64,000 nt of DNA from Sulfurimonas sp. (GTDB lineage: Bacteria > Campylobacterota > Campylobacteria > Campylobacterales > Sulfurimonadaceae): contig NZ_JAQVKP010000007.1 in NCBI RefSeq assembly GCF_028694605.1, positions 1 through 64,000 on the forward strand, in the 5' to 3' direction. The position numbers and the translations under genes were made by a program. The notes beneath the pieces are model-generated. The model had not been told where the DNA came from. It ran no database searches and saw only the letters and a program-made list of their open reading frames with translations. Positions 33,946 to 42,369 of the stretch are shown piece after piece; position 1 is the stretch's first letter, and each line of letters starts with the position of its first letter.

Positions 33946-35004
33946 CTATTTTCTATCCGCGCCTATCGCCTCTGTGATGTTTGCGTATCCGTCAGCCTTT
34001 ATAAGCTCAGTAAGCTCCAAGTTGATGTTTTTTATCATATCCGGACCGCCAAAGATAAGCCCGCTGTAAATCTCTACAAGTGAAGCCCCTGCCTTGATGC
34101 GTCTGTAAACCTCGGCGGCAGAGTCGATACCGCCGACAGATATAAGCACTGTTTTGCCAAAAAGCTCTTTTGCAATCGCTTCAAAGATGGCAAAACTCTT
34201 CTCTTTAAGTACCGCACCGCTTAAACCGCCTATGCTTTTTGGGTTTTTAACAAGCGAATAGTCTATGGTAGTATTGGTAGCAATGATGCCATCAGCTCCT
34301 TTTGCAACCGCTAAAGACGTAAGAGCAACCGCATCTTCTTCGCTCATGTCCGGTGCGATTTTTAGTAAAATCGGTTTTGTGGTTATCGCTTTTGCTTCCT
34401 CAAAAAGCCTTGTGATAAACTCTTCGTTTTGCAAATCTCTTAAGCCCGGTGTGTTTGGGGAAGAGATGTTTATAACAAGATAATCGCCTAATTCGTGAAG
34501 CGCTTTGATGAGAGTTGTATAATCATTTATCGCTTCGTTCTCCGGAGTAACTTTGTTTTTGCCGATGTTTATCCCGATAGGCGTGGTAAAAGGGAAGCGC
34601 TCTTTTAATCTTTTTTGTACCTTCAAAAGACCGTCATTGTTAAATCCCATCGCATTTTGGATGCTCTGTTCCTCGATATGGCGAAACATACGAGGTTTTG
34701 GGTTTCCCGCCTGTGGCTTTGGCGTAACAGTGCCAATCTCCGTAAAACCAAATCCAAGTATCTGCATTCCACGAATCATGGTTGCATTTTTGTCAAATCC
34801 TGCACCAAGTCCTATAGGGTTATAAAAAGTACGCCCGAAAAGCTCCTGTTTAAGTATGGGGTTGGTAACAAAATGGGACTCTAGAAAAGAGTTGAAAGGT
34901 ATGGGGCAGATATTTGGAGCTCTAAGCACACACTCCGCAAGCATATGCGCACTCTCCGGCTCAAGTTTGAACAGCCAATTTTTTATGGTTTGATACTCTA
35001 ACAT
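33946..35004 (-). CDS. pyrD: Dihydroorotate dehydrogenase, class 2 (quinone)
   Basis: Oxidises dihydroorotate with electrons going to quinone, at the inner membrane. The 352-residue protein has an N-terminal helical extension (LEPESAHMLAE) characteristic of class 2, FMN-binding GLGAGFDKNA, and the catalytic loop VINISSPNTPGLRDLQ with serine as base. C-terminal IISVGGID and GASLVEIYSGLIF complete the FMN site. It begins the minus-strand operon pyrD/M16/dapA/fabL. Confidence 0.95.
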   Translation of the reverse strand: MLEYQTIKNWLFKLEPESAHMLAECVLRAPNICPIPFNSFLESHFVTNPILKQELFGRTFYNPIGLGAGFDKNATMIRGMQILGFGFTEIGTVTPKPQAGNPKPRMFRHIEEQSIQNAMGFNNDGLLKVQKRLKERFPFTTPIGINIGKNKVTPENEAINDYTTLIKALHELGDYLVINISSPNTPGLRDLQNEEFITRLFEEAKAITTKPILLKIAPDMSEEDAVALTSLAVAKGADGIIATNTTIDYSLVKNPKSIGGLSGAVLKEKSFAIFEAIAKELFGKTVLISVGGIDSAAEVYRRIKAGASLVEIYSGLIFGGPDMIKNINLELTELIKADGYANITEAIGADRK

Positions 35005-35060
35005 ATAGTTCTCTTTTACTAAAAATTAGGAGATTATACAAAAAGAACGATAAAGTTATG

Positions 35061-35639
35061 TTAATACTTTACACTTTTATGCGCAAGTGCGAGCATCTCT
35101 GTGTCTCCTGAGCTGTCACCATAGGCATAGATAGTTTCATACTGTTTAATATCTAAATGCTCTTTTATACGTTTTGCTTTCTCTGCTCCGTGGCAGTTTG
35201 GGGTTAAAAATTTACCGCTGAATTTTGCGTCTTTAAATTCCAGTTCAGTTGAGAGGAGTTCAATTCCCTCTCTTTGGCACCATGGCTTAAGCCAACACTC
35301 CATGGATGCAGAGACTACAAGCACTCTGTCGCCTTTTGTTTGATGTGTTTTAAGGATTTGCAGTCTCTCTTTGTTGATGATGGTATCAAGTTTTTCGAGC
35401 GAAAATTCCTTTGCTTTTTGCTTGAAAATCTCTTCATTTGTTCCTTTAAAAAAGAGGGAGAAAAGACGCTCTTTTGCTTCGGAATTTGAGATAATGCGCA
35501 ATTGCCAGAGTGCAAAATAGGGGAGAAATCTTGTCATATTGAAGAGATATGACTTTTTGCTTGAAGCGTGTTTTAAAAACTCGCCTAAGGAGTCTTTGGA
35601 GCTGAGCGTTCCGTCAAAATCAAAAAGTGCGAGATTCAT
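35061..35639 (-). CDS. HAD-IB phosphatase (candidate polyprenyl-phosphoribose phosphatase)
   Basis: A 192-residue HAD phosphatase of the SerB-like IB group: motif I DFDGTLSSKDS (D7, D9), motif II VLVVSASMECW, and motif III YAYGDSSGDTEML. It is the last gene of the arabinose-lipid operon and overlaps the glycosyltransferase by 4 nt. In the mycobacterial pathway a phosphatase (Rv3807c, PAP2 type) removes the 5-phosphate from decaprenyl-phosphoribose phosphate; here this HAD enzyme is the only phosphatase in the operon and could fill that step. That role is an inference from context. Confidence 0.8.
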   Translation of the reverse strand: MNLALFDFDGTLSSKDSLGEFLKHASSKKSYLFNMTRFLPYFALWQLRIISNSEAKERLFSLFFKGTNEEIFKQKAKEFSLEKLDTIINKERLQILKTHQTKGDRVLVVSASMECWLKPWCQREGIELLSTELEFKDAKFSGKFLTPNCHGAEKAKRIKEHLDIKQYETIYAYGDSSGDTEMLALAHKSVKY

Positions 35640-37111
35640 CTGTAGTACCTCTCTTTAAAATAGCATGCTCCGACCGGCAACCATGAAGGGATGTTATAAA
35701 ACTTCTCATTTTGCACATCAAGATAGTTCTTTTTGTAAAACTCATAGTTAAAACCTTTGCAAGTTGCGGTATAAAAAATCGCTCCATTACCATTGAAGCT
35801 ATCCAGTGAAAAGGAGTTACAGCTTTGTGTAAGCAGTTTTTCATCGATAGGGCTTTTGTGAAATAGAGTGATATCACTGTTGGCAAGCTCTCTTACATCA
35901 AGGAGTTTATCATCAAGACGACCATATTTGGAGTTGTTGAACAAAACATTGAACTCTCTTTTACAAAAGTGCGAGAGCAGTGATGCACTTGAGTAGCCGA
36001 GCGTAAAAATCCTCTCATCATTAAACTCTTTAAGCTCCTCGCAAATAGCTTGAGGCTTGGTGTACATCACGATATCCGAGTATTTTTTATGCTCTTTGAA
36101 GAGTGAAGTCGGAAGTAAAAGAGCGGTTACTATAATGATGATATGAATTGATGTAAAAATGGCGTTATAGTTGAAGAGTTTTTGCAAACGCTCCATTTGG
36201 ATAAAACTAAAGAGCAAAAAGATGTAAGGTATAAAAAGCAAAAACCAGTGTAATCCGATGTTGTTTTTGAGAGAGACTACAAAAAAGATAAAAAACGCAA
36301 CACTTAAGATTAGCGTAAGCAGTCTTAAAAGTGTTGTTTTTTCAAATTTTGATTTGAGCAAAAAGTAAAGCCCCCAAGGTGTGACTACGTAGAGCAGAAG
36401 CCCAAAATAAGCCAAAACTGTGCTTATACCATAGACGCTATCTTCAGTTCTTGCAAAGAAGTTAAAAAGGATATTGTTCCAGCAGCTGTTATAGTTAAAG
36501 TAGAGATTTTGCGATATAAAAAGCAGGACGATAAAAGCGACAACCGCTACTGTTTTTAGGGCTTTTGTCTTGTATGTAAGAATAGAAAAAAGTAGCAGCG
36601 AAAAGAGCATAAAAACTGCAAAATATTTGCTCAAAAACGCAGCACCTAAAAAAACTCCGGCTAAAAGTGCATAACCAAACCACTCTTTTTTCTCCAGTGA
36701 GTAGAGCAAAAAGAGCGTTCCAAGCGAGCTGAAAAAGAGCAGGGCAACATCGTTGGTCATAAGAACAAGCAACAAGTCAACAGGCGAGACTAAAAAGAGA
36801 AATGAGGTGTAAAGTGCTTTTTCTTTATGGATACCGTAAAGCAGAGCGATTTTATAGAGTACAAACGCCGCCACAAATGTGGCCAAGATAGCAAAAGAGC
36901 GAAAAAATAGATGCGAATCACTCACAAAACTCATAGCATAGAGTACCCATCCAACCATCGGCGGGTGGTCGTAGTAGCCCATACTTGGGTTGTGTGCCCA
37001 TTTTATAAAGTATGCCTCATCCCCCGTGAGCGGGAGCAGCCAAAGAATCAAAATCTTAAAGGCGAAAATCCCTGCAAGGATAGAAAGTTCTCTTCTGTAG
37101 CGCTCTATCAT
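35636..37111 (-). CDS. ArnT/PMT-like polyprenyl-phosphate-sugar glycosyltransferase
   Basis: A 491-residue GT-C membrane transferase. The first periplasmic loop has the acidic motif LTGDEAYFIKWAH and YYDHPPMVGW, as in ArnT and protein O-mannosyltransferases, followed by about 10 hydrophobic segments and a C-terminal soluble domain (about 345-491). Such enzymes use a polyprenyl-phosphate sugar donor on the periplasmic face. Within this operon the expected donor is polyprenyl-phospho-arabinofuranose; the acceptor (lipid A, glycan or protein) cannot be told. It overlaps dprE2 and the HAD gene by 4 nt each. Confidence 0.85.
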   Translation of the reverse strand: MIERYRRELSILAGIFAFKILILWLLPLTGDEAYFIKWAHNPSMGYYDHPPMVGWVLYAMSFVSDSHLFFRSFAILATFVAAFVLYKIALLYGIHKEKALYTSFLFLVSPVDLLLVLMTNDVALLFFSSLGTLFLLYSLEKKEWFGYALLAGVFLGAAFLSKYFAVFMLFSLLLFSILTYKTKALKTVAVVAFIVLLFISQNLYFNYNSCWNNILFNFFARTEDSVYGISTVLAYFGLLLYVVTPWGLYFLLKSKFEKTTLLRLLTLILSVAFFIFFVVSLKNNIGLHWFLLFIPYIFLLFSFIQMERLQKLFNYNAIFTSIHIIIIVTALLLPTSLFKEHKKYSDIVMYTKPQAICEELKEFNDERIFTLGYSSASLLSHFCKREFNVLFNNSKYGRLDDKLLDVRELANSDITLFHKSPIDEKLLTQSCNSFSLDSFNGNGAIFYTATCKGFNYEFYKKNYLDVQNEKFYNIPSWLPVGACYFKERYYR

Positions 37112-37839
37112 ATACTCATTTTCTTAAATAAAAATTCCGGTATATGCTTGATGATAAGCATGATAACCATCCAAATAGGCTTTGTGTAGAGGACATTGCG
37201 CCCTTTTTGCTGTGCGTTAAAGATATCCTCGGCAACTTCACTTGGGCTTGCCGTGAGCTTTGGCGGAAGGTCGAGATGTTCGGTCATCTTTGTGTGTACA
37301 AACCCAGGTTTGACGGTAAGTACCTGCACCCCGCTCTCATAAAGTCTGTTTCTTAAACCGCTAAGATACGCCGAAAAAGCTGCTTTTGCGCTGCCGTAGA
37401 TATAGTTTGCTTTTCTGCCGCGATCTCCCGCAACGGAACTCACACCTACGATAAAACCGCGTCTCTCTTTTTCAAAATCATTGGCGATGATATTTAAGAT
37501 GCTCACTGCTCCCGTGTAGTTTACATTGATAGTCTCTAATGTTTTGTTCCACTCTTTTTGTGCCTCTTTTTGTTCTGTCATATAGCCCGAGATTACGATA
37601 GCGCCAAGCGGCTTTTCTTCAAGTGAGCTATAAAAGCTCTCATGCGTCTCATAAGCAGTAATGTCAAACTCTTTAAGTACAACTTCCACGCCGCTTCTAA
37701 GTGCGATATCTTGCTTTAACTCCTCCAAAGAAGCACTCTCTCTTGCCGCAAGATAGAGGTTGTAGCCGTTTTTTGCATAGATGCGTGCGACCTCTTTTGC
37801 AATGTCGCTTTTTGCACCGATAATAAGAACATAACTCAT
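37108..37839 (-). CDS. dprE2: DprE2-like decaprenylphospho-ribose epimerase reductase subunit
   Basis: A 243-residue short-chain reductase with a nucleotide-binding N terminus (VLIIGAKSDIAKEVARIYA), catalytic S...Y...K (VSSVAGDRGRKANYIYGSAKAAF) and a C-terminal KHIPEFLFKKMSI tail that resembles the C terminus of mycobacterial DprE2 as recalled. It would reduce the 2-keto intermediate to polyprenyl-phospho-arabinose. ATG 37839 is preferred over 37845: it overlaps the dprE1 stop as ATGA and has AAAGGG at a proper distance. Confidence 0.85.
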   Translation of the reverse strand: MSYVLIIGAKSDIAKEVARIYAKNGYNLYLAARESASLEELKQDIALRSGVEVVLKEFDITAYETHESFYSSLEEKPLGAIVISGYMTEQKEAQKEWNKTLETINVNYTGAVSILNIIANDFEKERRGFIVGVSSVAGDRGRKANYIYGSAKAAFSAYLSGLRNRLYESGVQVLTVKPGFVHTKMTEHLDLPPKLTASPSEVAEDIFNAQQKGRNVLYTKPIWMVIMLIIKHIPEFLFKKMSI

Positions 37840-39128
37840 ATGCATACCCTTTTTGACTGAAGTGATTGTAGTTTTTTATCCATGTTGTTCTCTTTTCTGA
37901 ATGTACGAAATGTCTCGATAAGCGGATACCCTTGCTCAAATGTTTCACGACTCACACGCACATCTTTGGTGAGATAGATGCGTCCGCCGTGGCGTACTAC
38001 GACCTCGTCAAGTGCATCCAAAAGTTCAAAAAGTCCCGTTTCAATCTTAAAGTCAAGTGCGAGCGAGTAGCCCTCCATGGGAAAAGAGAGATAGTTGTCG
38101 TTTGCTTTGCCGTATAGTTTTAAAACTGCCAAAAAAGAGCCTTTGCCCGAAGCCGAAATTTTGCCGAGTATCTCTTTAAGCCCATCAAAACTGCTCTCTT
38201 TGGGCAAAATAAACTGATACTGCGTAAAACCGCCGCTTCCATAGATCTTATTCCAATCCCCGATAGCATCAAGCGGATAGAAAAATGTGTCTATATCGAC
38301 TTTTTGTTTGGAGATACCATTTGGAGCTTTTGCATAGTAGAGCCAGTTAAAAGCCTTTACGCTGAGGTTGTTGAGCGCAAAAGATGGGAAGGTAAACGGA
38401 ATGGTAAGCTTTTTTTTGCTTTTGTACTCCAAATCGCCGTCGTTTGCAAAATCACCGACCATCAGCAAGCATTTGCCAATCTCTTCATCTTTTGCCAAAC
38501 AGTCTATCCATGCCACAGAGTAGGGCATATCTTTGTATTTCTCAAATGCTTCAAAAGTCTCTTTTAGGTTTTTGGTTTTGATGGTTGTTTGGTTTATGTG
38601 CTTGGAATTTATCTTCTTGAGCGAAATTTTTGCACTAAGAATAACGCCGGTAAGTCCCATCCCTCCGCAAGTTGCATGAAAAAGCGCATCCCCCTTTTTA
38701 CAGCTCTTTATCTCACCATCTGGCAACATAAGCGTCATCTCTTCGATACATTCGCTAAAACACCCTTCAGTGTGGTGGTTTTTGCCGTGAACATCGCTTG
38801 CGATTGCTCCGCCGATGGTTATGAGTTTTGTCCCCGGAGTTACTTTTAAAAACCAACCGCGCTTTACAAGTGTATCAAGTATCTCACTCAAAAGCACTCC
38901 TGCTTGGCACTCAAGTATGCCCTCTTGTGCGTCAAAAGCTAAAAAATTGTTGTATGGTTTGGTATAGACTATGTTGTCTGCAAGTGCACTGTCACCGTAG
39001 CTTCTGCCGTTGCCGTAAGGGATAAACTCTTCTGTTTTTTCTGCATACGCACACAAACTCTCCGTGTCTCTGAGTGAAAACACATTGCTTTTTATCTTTG
39101 GGTACATACCCCAGCTAAAGAGATTCAT
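37836..39128 (-). CDS. dprE1: DprE1-like decaprenylphospho-ribose 2-oxidase
   Basis: A 430-residue FAD oxidase of the VAO/PCMH type that oxidises the 2-hydroxyl of polyprenyl-phosphoribose. It shows GNGRSYGDSALA (38-50), PGTKLITIGGAIASDVHGKNHH (98-119, shortened here to the core GGAIASDVHGKNHH) and the C-terminal GGRIYLTKD with the lysine corresponding to Mtb K418. Residues matching the benzothiazinone-reactive Cys387 region read SLALDF, so alanine replaces the cysteine. It overlaps gtrA and dprE2 by 4 nt each. Confidence 0.9.
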   Translation of the reverse strand: MNLFSWGMYPKIKSNVFSLRDTESLCAYAEKTEEFIPYGNGRSYGDSALADNIVYTKPYNNFLAFDAQEGILECQAGVLLSEILDTLVKRGWFLKVTPGTKLITIGGAIASDVHGKNHHTEGCFSECIEEMTLMLPDGEIKSCKKGDALFHATCGGMGLTGVILSAKISLKKINSKHINQTTIKTKNLKETFEAFEKYKDMPYSVAWIDCLAKDEEIGKCLLMVGDFANDGDLEYKSKKKLTIPFTFPSFALNNLSVKAFNWLYYAKAPNGISKQKVDIDTFFYPLDAIGDWNKIYGSGGFTQYQFILPKESSFDGLKEILGKISASGKGSFLAVLKLYGKANDNYLSFPMEGYSLALDFKIETGLFELLDALDEVVVRHGGRIYLTKDVRVSRETFEQGYPLIETFRTFRKENNMDKKLQSLQSKRVCI

Positions 39129-39517
39129 AGTCCGTCCTTAAACACAAATTTTTTATCAAGAAAATATTTTACGATATAACCGATACTAAGACCTACTAGC
39201 GCGCCCGCATATTTTGCATTTTGGCTCTCAAAAAGCATGTCAAATCCAATCTCAAAACCCCAAAAGATAAATGTGGTGAAAACTCCCATAAGCGAGTAGA
39301 GAAAAAACTTTTTGCCATCATCGGCTCTGCTTTTTGGAGTGTGAAAAAAGATATATTTTTTGTCAAGTATATACTTCAAAACAAGACCTGCCAAAGTACC
39401 CGCAAGCATCGCAATATAGAGCGATAAAAAACCGCTGTATATCGTAAAGCTGAAGTACTGAAAAAAGAGATTTAATGCAGTTGAGAGCAGTGCGAAGATA
39501 ACATATCGTGCAATCAT
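39125..39517 (-). CDS. GtrA-family membrane protein
   Basis: A 130-residue protein with four hydrophobic segments, the GtrA family layout (start IARYVIFALLSTALNLFFQYFS, end KYFLDKKFVFKDGL; the KYxLDKKxxF motif occurs twice, at about 68 and 118). GtrA-like proteins act as flippases or anchors for polyprenyl-linked sugars; mycobacterial Rv3789, next to dprE1, is of this family. Overlaps both neighbours by 4 nt, so it belongs to the arabinose-lipid operon. Confidence 0.85.
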   Translation of the reverse strand: MIARYVIFALLSTALNLFFQYFSFTIYSGFLSLYIAMLAGTLAGLVLKYILDKKYIFFHTPKSRADDGKKFFLYSLMGVFTTFIFWGFEIGFDMLFESQNAKYAGALVGLSIGYIVKYFLDKKFVFKDGL

Positions 39518-40380
39518 GTCAGTTTTATAATTCCCACGAAACTAAGAAGCCAAAAAAAGATAGTCAGCTTTAAAAATGTATCTTTGATAACAACTCTCGT
39601 AGGACTTCCGCTATTCTCCTCGACAAATGTTATCTGCATATAGCGTAAAATGCCCAAAATAACGAAAAAAGAGGTAAGAAAGAGATACTCCGTGCCAAGC
39701 CTTGCCGTAACCTCCGCAGAGATAGTGTACATGATGTAGCTCACAATAACCACACCTGCCATCAAAACCATAGAGGCGTTTACAAACTCAAGGTTATAGC
39801 CGTCTATGTTTTTGCGTGTCTGTTGCCCATCCAAAGAGAGAAGCACATCGTCTCTTCTTTTGGCAAGAGCAAGAAAGAGGGCAAGAAGGAATGTCATCGA
39901 GATTATCCACATAGAGAGTGAGATATCTGTAACGCTAGAACCCGCAAAAAGACGCAAAACAAAGCCCGAAGCGATGATAAAAATATCTAAGATAGCGATA
40001 TGTTTAAGCTTGATACTGTAAAAAATATTGAGGATAAAGTAGAGAAGCAACACGCCAAAAAGGGTTTTGCTGAGCAAAAACGAGAGCGCAAGAGAGGCAG
40101 AGCTAAGAGCCAATATAAGGAAAATCGCACTCTTTTTTGTAACGCTTCCGCATGCCAACGGGCGATTTTTCTTTGTAGGATGTGCCATGTCTTCGTTGAT
40201 ATCCAAAAAATCATTGAAAATATAGACACTGCTCGCAAGCAGTGAAAAAAGTACAAAAACAAAAAAAGTGTCTCTAATGACCTCCGTATCTGTAAAGGAG
40301 AACGAAAAAAGAAGCGGCAAAAAGATAAAAAGATTTTTTATATATTGATGTACTCGCAAAAGTTTGATGATTTCACCCAA
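39514..40380 (-). CDS. UbiA-type polyprenyl-phosphate phosphoribosyltransferase
   Basis: A 288-residue membrane prenyltransferase-fold protein with about nine hydrophobic segments. The aspartate-rich loop NDFLDINEDMAHPTKKNRP (about 56-74) has the NDxxDxxxDxxHPxKxxRP form typical of decaprenyl-phosphate:PRPP phosphoribosyltransferase (Rv3806c) rather than of quinone prenyltransferases. It would join PRPP to polyprenyl phosphate, the first step of the arabinose-lipid pathway. It is the first gene of the operon; its 160-nt upstream region is shared with divergent ugd. Confidence 0.88.
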   Translation of the reverse strand: MGEIIKLLRVHQYIKNLFIFLPLLFSFSFTDTEVIRDTFFVFVLFSLLASSVYIFNDFLDINEDMAHPTKKNRPLACGSVTKKSAIFLILALSSASLALSFLLSKTLFGVLLLYFILNIFYSIKLKHIAILDIFIIASGFVLRLFAGSSVTDISLSMWIISMTFLLALFLALAKRRDDVLLSLDGQQTRKNIDGYNLEFVNASMVLMAGVVIVSYIMYTISAEVTARLGTEYLFLTSFFVILGILRYMQITFVEENSGSPTRVVIKDTFLKLTIFFWLLSFVGIIKLT

Positions 40381-40540
40381 AAAAGAGCCTTTTTTAAGCG
40401 GATTATAACACTTTGGTCATAAAACTTAACTTTGTCATTAAGCTATCATTAAATAAAATAATATTTTTTAAAAATTATTTATCAAGTTCAAAGTCCAAAC
40501 ACGATAAAATCTAACTTTTAGATTATACAGGAAGTCTAAT

Positions 40541-41785
40541 ATGAAAGCGACTAATATATTAATGACGAATAGCAAATCCTATAAAATAGCAATAGCAGGA
40601 ACGGGGTATGTGGGACTAAGTAATGGGCTTTTACTGGCTCAACACAACCAAGTCGTAGCACTTGATATCATTCCACAAAAAGTGGAGATGCTTAAAAATA
40701 AAAAATCACCTATCGAGGATAAAGAGATAGAAGAGTATCTGCTAAGAGACGATTTAAACTTTACTGCAACGCTGGATAAAGAGCAAGCTTACAAAGATGC
40801 AGATTATGTAATCATCGCAACTCCAACAGATTATGACCCTGAGACAAATTATTTTAACACTAAGTCCATAGAGTATGTAGTAGCAGATGTGCTTAGTATA
40901 AATCCTGATGCAACGATGGTTATAAAAAGCACTATTCCTGTAGGATACACTAAGTCTTTACGAGAAAAATTTAACACTCAAAATATCATCTTTTCACCGG
41001 AGTTTTTAAGAGAGGGGAAAGCGCTCTATGACAATCTTTATCCAAGTAGAATCATAGTAGGTGAAAAAAGCAAAAGAGCAGAGATTTTTGCAAATCTTTT
41101 AGCCGAGGGTGCCATAAAAGAAAATATCGATATTCTTTTTGCCGACTCAACAGAAGCGGAAGCTATAAAACTCTTTGCAAACACATACCTTGCTATGAGA
41201 GTAGCATACTTCAACGAGCTTGACTCTTATGCAGAAGCGCACGGGCTTAACACCGAGCAAATCATCAAAGGTGTAGGGCTGGATCCAAGAATAGGCACGC
41301 ACTACAACAACCCTAGTTTTGGATATGGCGGCTACTGCTTGCCTAAAGATACAAAGCAGCTGCTTGCAAACTACCGAGATGTGCCCTCAAACATGATAGA
41401 AGCCATCGTAAATGCAAACAGCACCAGAAAAGATTTTATAGCAAACAGTATCATCAAAAAACTAGAGTTAACACCTCAAAATCCAAACAATATCCACACT
41501 TCAAAAAAAGTGGGAGTGTATAGACTTACCATGAAAACAGGAAGCGACAACTTTAGAAGCAGTGCTATCCAAGGGATAATGAAAAGAATCAAAGCTAAAG
41601 GCATAGAAGTAGTTATATACGAACCCTCTCTTGCCGATGAGACTTTCTTTAACTCAAGAGTTATCAAAAATCTTGACGAGTTCAAAGCTGTCTCAGATGT
41701 GATAATAGCAAATAGACTAAGTGAAAATTTACTAGATGTAAAAGATAAGGTTTACACTAGAGATGTATTTAACAGTGATAGCTAG
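40541..41785 (+). CDS. ugd: UDP-glucose 6-dehydrogenase
   Basis: NAD-dependent oxidation of UDP-glucose to UDP-glucuronate. The 414-residue protein has [18 protein letters not shown] (NAD site), [26 protein letters not shown] and the catalytic-cysteine loop [13 protein letters not shown]. The start is well supported by AGGAAG six nt upstream of the ATG. It is transcribed divergently from the arabinose-lipid operon, with a possible TAAAAT -10 at 40505, and may feed the same envelope glycan. Confidence 0.92.
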   Translation: MKATNILMTNSKSYKIAIAGTGYVGLSNGLLLAQHNQVVALDIIPQKVEMLKNKKSPIEDKEIEEYLLRDDLNFTATLDKEQAYKDADYVIIATPTDYDPETNYFNTKSIEYVVADVLSINPDATMVIKSTIPVGYTKSLREKFNTQNIIFSPEFLREGKALYDNLYPSRIIVGEKSKRAEIFANLLAEGAIKENIDILFADSTEAEAIKLFANTYLAMRVAYFNELDSYAEAHGLNTEQIIKGVGLDPRIGTHYNNPSFGYGGYCLPKDTKQLLANYRDVPSNMIEAIVNANSTRKDFIANSIIKKLELTPQNPNNIHTSKKVGVYRLTMKTGSDNFRSSAIQGIMKRIKAKGIEVVIYEPSLADETFFNSRVIKNLDEFKAVSDVIIANRLSENLLDVKDKVYTRDVFNSDS

Positions 41786-41811
41786 GTAAATATTTTATAA
41801 AGGGGTGACAA

Positions 41812-42369
41812 ATGATCAGAGTTTTAGTGCCACTGGCAGATGGGTTTGAAGAGATAGAGGCAATCTCTATCATAGATGTTTTGCGCCGTGGCGGGATTGA
41901 GGTTATCACTGCTTCTTTGGGACAAAACCGTTCAATCAAGGGAGCACACGGTGTAGTTGTAATGGCCGAAGCGGAGATTACCGCTGTGGCTACAGAGGCT
42001 CTTGATATGGTAGTTTTACCCGGTGGGTGGGGTGGAACACTGGCTTTATGTGATGATGCCAACGTACAGAGAATCCTTAGAGAGATGGATAAAAAAGGAA
42101 AGCTCATAGGAGCGATTTGTGCCGCACCGCTCGCACTGGAACGTGCCGGTGTACTTAAGCACAATTACACATGCTACCCGACCATCGAGCAGCAGATAAG
42201 AGAAGATGGCTTTGATGAGAGCGGGATGGTTGTAGAAGACGGCAATGTGCTTACTTCCCGCGGACCCGCAACCGCCATCTGCTTTGGGCTTCAAATCGTA
42301 AAAAAACTCTCAGGCGAGAAGAAGTACCTTGAGGTAAAATCCGCCCTTTTGGCTACCTACTGCGAATAA
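41812..42369 (+). CDS. DJ-1/PfpI-family protein
   Basis: A 185-residue DJ-1-like protein with the N-terminal PLADGFEEIEAI (conserved glutamate), VVLPGGWGG and the nucleophile elbow GAICAAPLAL with a reactive cysteine, then TSRGPATAICFGLQIV. It matches the YajL/DJ-1 subgroup, implicated in protein or glyoxal stress protection. It has its own ribosome-binding site (AAGGGG). It converges with the methyltransferase gene, overlapping 17 nt. Confidence 0.9.
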   Translation: MIRVLVPLADGFEEIEAISIIDVLRRGGIEVITASLGQNRSIKGAHGVVVMAEAEITAVATEALDMVVLPGGWGGTLALCDDANVQRILREMDKKGKLIGAICAAPLALERAGVLKHNYTCYPTIEQQIREDGFDESGMVVEDGNVLTSRGPATAICFGLQIVKKLSGEKKYLEVKSALLATYCE

